This document shows, piece by piece, positions 22,054 to 25,555 of a stretch of DNA of 25,555 nucleotides (its first letter is position 1; each line of letters starts with the position of its first letter). The notes under the pieces were generated by a model. The model did no database searches, was not told the origin of the DNA, and saw only the letters and a program-made list of their open reading frames with translations. The DNA comes from a virus: IMG/VR virus record IMGVR_UViG_3300030202_000114, positions 1 through 25,555 of that record; one strand, given 5' to 3'. The position numbers were made by a program, and so were the translations under genes.

Positions 22054-24050
22054 AAATAAAACCTAACTCTGTTGGTCAAGATATACAGAATGATGAACGC
22101 AAAGATATGCTTATCTCATATCATGAGAACTTCTTTCACTTAATACCATGTGGATCTACTACTGATGTCATACCAGAATACTTTAAAAGCAGGCATCCCT
22201 TTGAAGATGATATTGTTTTACAAAAGCGTTGGTCAAAGACACCAAGAGTTAAGTGGGCTGACTACACAAAGAAACAACCTACACTTAATGAAGTAAAGCA
22301 ATGGTATCTACAATACCCAGAATGTAATTGGGCTGCTATCACAGGCATAACATTTGTGGTGCTTGATGCTGACACACAAGAAGCCTGTGAGTTTTGTGAG
22401 TCAGGAGAAATAACAAGAACAATATTAAAACAAAAAACACCTAGAGGTGGCTATCATTATTTCTATGCAATCAATGATGATCTAAAGATTAGAAACACCA
22501 CAGGTAAACTAGATATAAGAGGAGAGGGTGGCTATGTTATGGTCAGCCCTTCTTTCAATTATAAGTTTGAAGTAGTTGATGGAGCTGTATTAGATTCGCT
22601 TGATGACTTACCAACATTAACAAGTCAAGACATGAATGTTATCTATGACTATAACAACACAGGTAAGATCAACACAGAAAGCAAGACACCACTAACAACA
22701 GATGGTGTTCAAACAGGAATGCGTAATGATACTCTCGCCAGGCTAGTAGGCAAATGGATACTAGAGGGTTGGGGTATGAGAGAAGTTGTTATCAAAGCAT
22801 TAGATTGGAATCAAACCAATACTCCACCTATGAGTGTTCAAGAAGTCTTAAACACGACACAAAGTATATGCACAGGACACCTAAAAAGAAATCCTAGTGA
22901 TGAGAGTGGTATACAAAAATGGAATACAAGTCAGTGGCAGATACAACTAACAGATGACTTAAAAGAAATTATGGATCAAGAAGATCCTATTGATAAAGCA
23001 AAGAAAGAAAATGTAGTTGACAGTGATCCACTAGGACTTAGGCCTTTCAATGATCCTTTCTGGGATGCTATGGATTCAGACAGGATTGAGCAGTATTGGG
23101 GAGATGCTTTTGTATTTGAACAGTCAAGAGTATTGTTGCTTGGTAAACCAAAGATAGGTAAGTCGCATTGGTTGGGAGCTTTCGCGGCAGCAGCTACGAC
23201 AGGCACAGAGTTTATGGGTAGGTCTTTTTCAAGACCACTCAAAGTTATGTGGCTACAGGCAGAGATCATTCATGAGTTCTTAAAGAAAAGAATAGAAATG
23301 TATTACCAACCTTTCCATCATGATCCAGAACTATACAACATAGGCAAGTCAAACCTTATAGCATCAGGCAGATTAAGAAAGAACTTGATGAGGGATAGCG
23401 ACATAGATGCTATCGCAGAGAGTATTGAATATCATAAGCCTGACTTGGTTATGATTGATCCTATCATTAACTTTTTTAGTGGAGAAGAAAACTCTAACTC
23501 CGAGATACATGAGATGCTATCAAGGATAGATAAACTTATTGAACTATATAAAGTAGCAGTCATCATTGCTCATCACACAGGAAAAGAAAGAGCAGATGAT
23601 CTGTCGTTCATGTCAGCTAGGGGTGGTAGTGCCTTTGCAGGTTGGATGGATTCGGGTGTCAAGCTATCAGGTAAGAAACCAAACATAACTTTATTCTATG
23701 AAGCTCGTAATGCAAGAGAACCTGATCAGCACTTAGCATACTTTGATTTTGAAAGAGGATACTTTAAGGTGGTAGATGCACAAGACAGTCCAGATGAAGT
23801 AGAGATTGCAAGAGTGGTAGCATCAGCTATGAGCAAACAAAAGTTTTATACAAGACAAGAACTAGAACTTGTTGCAAGACAAGCACTCAAAGAAAACGAA
23901 CTAGCATCAGGCGAAAGGGCTGCTCGTTATGCAGTCAGCTATGTGCAAAAGTATCTAGGCGAGAGAGTCAAGAGTCACAATGTTCCAGGTAAGAACACAT
24001 GGTATTACTTAGCAGACAATGAAATGAAGAGGCCTTGGAGTGAAGAATAA
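22044..24050 (+). CDS. primase-polymerase/RecA-like helicase fusion
   Basis: The frame extends to TTG 22014, but I prefer ATG 22044, which overlaps the HTH stop by 10 nt and gives a 668-aa protein. Residues about 60-180 form a prim-pol domain: the metal pair D108 and D110 (VVLDAD), TPRGGYHYFY (132-141) with the catalytic His, and LDIRGEGGYVMVSPS with R159. A helical linker with GMRNDTLARLVG follows. Residues about 355-560 are a RecA-like AAA_25 helicase: Walker A LLGKPKIGKS (365-374), Walker B LVMIDP (468-473) and VIIAHHTGKE (507-515). The C-terminal 100 residues look like a winged helix. The protein should prime and unwind phage DNA, acting as replication initiator. The catalytic set appears intact. 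Confidence 0.9.
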   Translation: MPIEIKPNSVGQDIQNDERKDMLISYHENFFHLIPCGSTTDVIPEYFKSRHPFEDDIVLQKRWSKTPRVKWADYTKKQPTLNEVKQWYLQYPECNWAAITGITFVVLDADTQEACEFCESGEITRTILKQKTPRGGYHYFYAINDDLKIRNTTGKLDIRGEGGYVMVSPSFNYKFEVVDGAVLDSLDDLPTLTSQDMNVIYDYNNTGKINTESKTPLTTDGVQTGMRNDTLARLVGKWILEGWGMREVVIKALDWNQTNTPPMSVQEVLNTTQSICTGHLKRNPSDESGIQKWNTSQWQIQLTDDLKEIMDQEDPIDKAKKENVVDSDPLGLRPFNDPFWDAMDSDRIEQYWGDAFVFEQSRVLLLGKPKIGKSHWLGAFAAAATTGTEFMGRSFSRPLKVMWLQAEIIHEFLKKRIEMYYQPFHHDPELYNIGKSNLIASGRLRKNLMRDSDIDAIAESIEYHKPDLVMIDPIINFFSGEENSNSEIHEMLSRIDKLIELYKVAVIIAHHTGKERADDLSFMSARGGSAFAGWMDSGVKLSGKKPNITLFYEARNAREPDQHLAYFDFERGYFKVVDAQDSPDEVEIARVVASAMSKQKFYTRQELELVARQALKENELASGERAARYAVSYVQKYLGERVKSHNVPGKNTWYYLADNEMKRPWSEE

Positions 24051-24990
24051 AAGATATAAACAAGCTACTTTTTTTGATTCTGGAGAAAATCAATTAAGTA
24101 AATACTTTGATAAAAACAAAACTTTAATTACTTCTTTTAGTGGAGGTAGAACATCTGGTTATCTAACTAAAAAAATACTTGAGCATAAAAATGAATGGAA
24201 AGATGTAGTTGTAACTTTTGCAAACACAGGTCAAGAGCACGACAAAACTTTAGATTTTATACATAACTGTGATACACATTTTAATTTTAATACAGTATGG
24301 TTAGAGGCAAAAATTACTCACGAAAGAGGTGTTGGAACTAGGCACACTATTGTAGATTATAAAACTGCTTCAAGAAAAGGAGAACCTTTTGAAGAGATTA
24401 TAAAAAAACACGGCATACCTTTTTCTGGATCTCCACACTGCACTAGAGAATTAAAAAATTACCCAATACTTAGTTATATTAAAAGTTTAGGTTTAACAAA
24501 AAAAGATTATGTATTAGCAATAGGTATTAGAGCAGATGAATCCAAGAGAGCTAATCGTGAAAACAAAAACAATATGATATATCCATTAGTTGATTTGAAT
24601 ATAGACAAACAAGATGTATTAGATTGGTGGCAAGAACAAACTTTTGATTTAGAAATACCAGAGCATTTTGGTAATTGTACTTGGTGTTGGAAAAAATCAT
24701 ACAAAAAACTTATGACAATAATGATTGAAGAGCCAAGTGTTTTTGATTTTCCTAAAAGGATTGAACAAACTTACGCTAGAAACGGCCCTGTAGCTAGAAG
24801 AATAGAAAAGGATATTAAATTTTTTAGAGGTTTTAAATCAGTCAAAGATGTTGAAGAAATGATTACAGAAGATTTTGAAAAGTTTACAGACTTACATCAC
24901 TTACATATTACCGATGGTTGTGGCGAGTCTTGTGAGCCTTTTCATGATGAAATTAATGATAACTTAATAGATACAAAAGAAATATTGTGA
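24040..24990 (+). CDS. PAPS-reductase/DndC-like PP-loop protein
   Basis: This 316-aa protein starts with GTG at 24040, 7 nt after AGAGG, and overlaps the prim-pol gene by 11 nt. It belongs to the adenine-nucleotide alpha-hydrolase superfamily: PP-loop SFSGGRTSGYL (33-42), VTFANTGQEHDKTLDFI (58-74), HCTRELK (133-139), then IGIRADES (161-168). Cysteine pairs C213/C216 (CTWCWKKS) and C294/C298 (CGESC) suggest a metal or Fe-S site, as in DndC and tRNA thiolation enzymes of this fold. Phages often carry such genes, and the substrate is unknown. The next-but-one gene is a DNA methyltransferase, so a DNA modification role is possible. True PAPS reduction for sulfur metabolism is an alternative. Confidence 0.85.
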   Translation: MKNKRYKQATFFDSGENQLSKYFDKNKTLITSFSGGRTSGYLTKKILEHKNEWKDVVVTFANTGQEHDKTLDFIHNCDTHFNFNTVWLEAKITHERGVGTRHTIVDYKTASRKGEPFEEIIKKHGIPFSGSPHCTRELKNYPILSYIKSLGLTKKDYVLAIGIRADESKRANRENKNNMIYPLVDLNIDKQDVLDWWQEQTFDLEIPEHFGNCTWCWKKSYKKLMTIMIEEPSVFDFPKRIEQTYARNGPVARRIEKDIKFFRGFKSVKDVEEMITEDFEKFTDLHHLHITDGCGESCEPFHDEINDNLIDTKEIL

Positions 24991-25199
24991 AGATTGACAA
25001 AGACTCCATGGAAGAAGCATTGAATGATGTTGGTATTGGATTGCTTATGTCGTTTCCGATCAGCTATGGTTTGCTTAGGTTGTGTAGCTATCTTGAGGTT
25101 AGTCTTGTAGCTACATCTGTAGTACAAGTATCAGTGTTTACTTTGGTAGCAGTTGTGAGAAAGTATATGGTAAGAGTTTATTACAAGGAGAAAGAATGA
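24987..25199 (+). CDS. two-TM small protein, DUF7220-like
   Basis: This 70-aa protein starts with GTG overlapping the previous stop (GTGA). It has a short acidic N-terminus (SMEEALNDVGIG) and two hydrophobic helices (about 15-36 and 38-58). Its end, VFTLVAVVRKYMVRVYY, has the FTxxxxxRxYxxR pattern I associate with the DUF7220-type small phage membrane protein. Function is unknown. Its stop overlaps the methyltransferase start as ATGA. Confidence 0.65.
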   Translation: MKIDKDSMEEALNDVGIGLLMSFPISYGLLRLCSYLEVSLVATSVVQVSVFTLVAVVRKYMVRVYYKEKE

Positions 25200-25555
25200 A
25201 AGTATTAAGTTTATTTGACGGCATGAGTTGTGGGCGTATCGCCCTTGATCAGCTTGGCATACCTGTAGAGAAGTATTACGCAAGTGAAATAGATAAGTAT
25301 GCTATGCAAGTCAGTGCAGCAAACTACCCAGATATAGAACAGGTTGGCGATATATGTAATTTAGATCCTAAAGACTATCAAGATGTAGACTTGATGCTCG
25401 CAGGTAGTCCATGTCAAGGGTTTAGTTTTGCAGGTAAGCAGTTGGCATTTGACGATCCAAGATCAGCATTGTTCTTTGAGTTCATACGCTTACTCAAAGC
25501 GATCAAGCCAAAGTATTTCTTACTAGAGAATGTAAGAATGAAGAAAGAGTTTTTA
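25196..25555 (+). CDS. C5-cytosine DNA methyltransferase, 3'-truncated by window edge
   Basis: The N-terminal 120 residues are seen and the frame is open to the last base. Motif I is LSLFDGMSCG (4-13), the SAM-binding acidic residue lies in ASEIDKYA (29-36), and motif IV GSPCQGFSF has the catalytic Cys at 73. Motif VI ENV is at 111-113. AAGGAG lies upstream of the ATG at 25196, which overlaps the preceding stop. The enzyme would methylate C5 of cytosine in a specific site, to protect phage DNA from restriction or to modify it. The target-recognition domain is outside the window, so the site cannot be guessed. Confidence 0.92.
   Translation, partial: MKVLSLFDGMSCGRIALDQLGIPVEKYYASEIDKYAMQVSAANYPDIEQVGDICNLDPKDYQDVDLMLAGSPCQGFSFAGKQLAFDDPRSALFFEFIRLLKAIKPKYFLLENVRMKKEFL

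Overview
The window looks like part of an AT-rich genome of a marine tailed phage. It has tightly packed genes with ATGA, TAATG, GTGA and TTGA start/stop overlaps, and the gene types resemble those of phages of SAR11-type or other oligotrophic marine alphaproteobacteria. The host is inferred from composition and gene types only. A P22 gp10-like tail protein and a very large internal-virion-type protein suggest a short-tailed (podovirus-like) particle. No terminase, portal, capsid, integrase, phage RNA polymerase, tRNA or CRISPR array is visible here.

Region 1 (1-4018, + strand) is the unusual part. It is a tight run of a 5'-truncated CsgG-type curli secretion pore, a secreted curlin-like repeat protein, a secreted FecR-domain protein, and a CHASE2 sensor joined to a class III adenylate cyclase with its key catalytic residues present. 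The genes overlap or abut, and two of the signal peptides are encoded inside the 3' end of the preceding gene in another frame.

Region 2 (4015-5559, +) is a lysis cassette coupled directly to the cyclase gene. It holds a small coiled-coil/one-TM holin candidate, a small conserved-looking protein, an overlapping inner/outer spanin pair and a GH24 lysozyme. Region 3 (5562-16400, +) is the tail and internal-virion module: a gp10-like stabilisation protein, a small putative fibre/adaptor protein, several structural proteins of unknown detail (one ending in an S74 chaperone domain, one with an AT-hook), a GNAT acetyltransferase and a 1320-aa protein. A small DUF1064 nuclease (16402-16731) ends the rightward block.

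Region 4 (16728-21657, - strand) is a leftward early operon for DNA metabolism. In transcription order it has two small unknown genes, a Sak4/RecA-like ATPase, a DUF669 single-strand-binding-like protein, a 64-aa protein, an SF2 helicase with a Cys4 ribbon, and a PD-(D/E)XK nuclease with four cysteines. The leftward and rightward blocks meet at one CTAG that supplies both stop codons.

Region 5 (21658-25555) begins with a divergent control region holding candidate promoters in both directions and an inverted repeat. It continues rightward with a small HTH regulator, a primase-polymerase/helicase fusion, a PAPS-reductase/DndC-like PP-loop protein, a two-TM small protein and a C5-cytosine DNA methyltransferase cut by the window edge. 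The HTH protein probably regulates the divergent promoters, the prim-pol/helicase with the leftward set would replicate and recombine DNA, and the last genes may modify DNA. These links are inferences from gene order.
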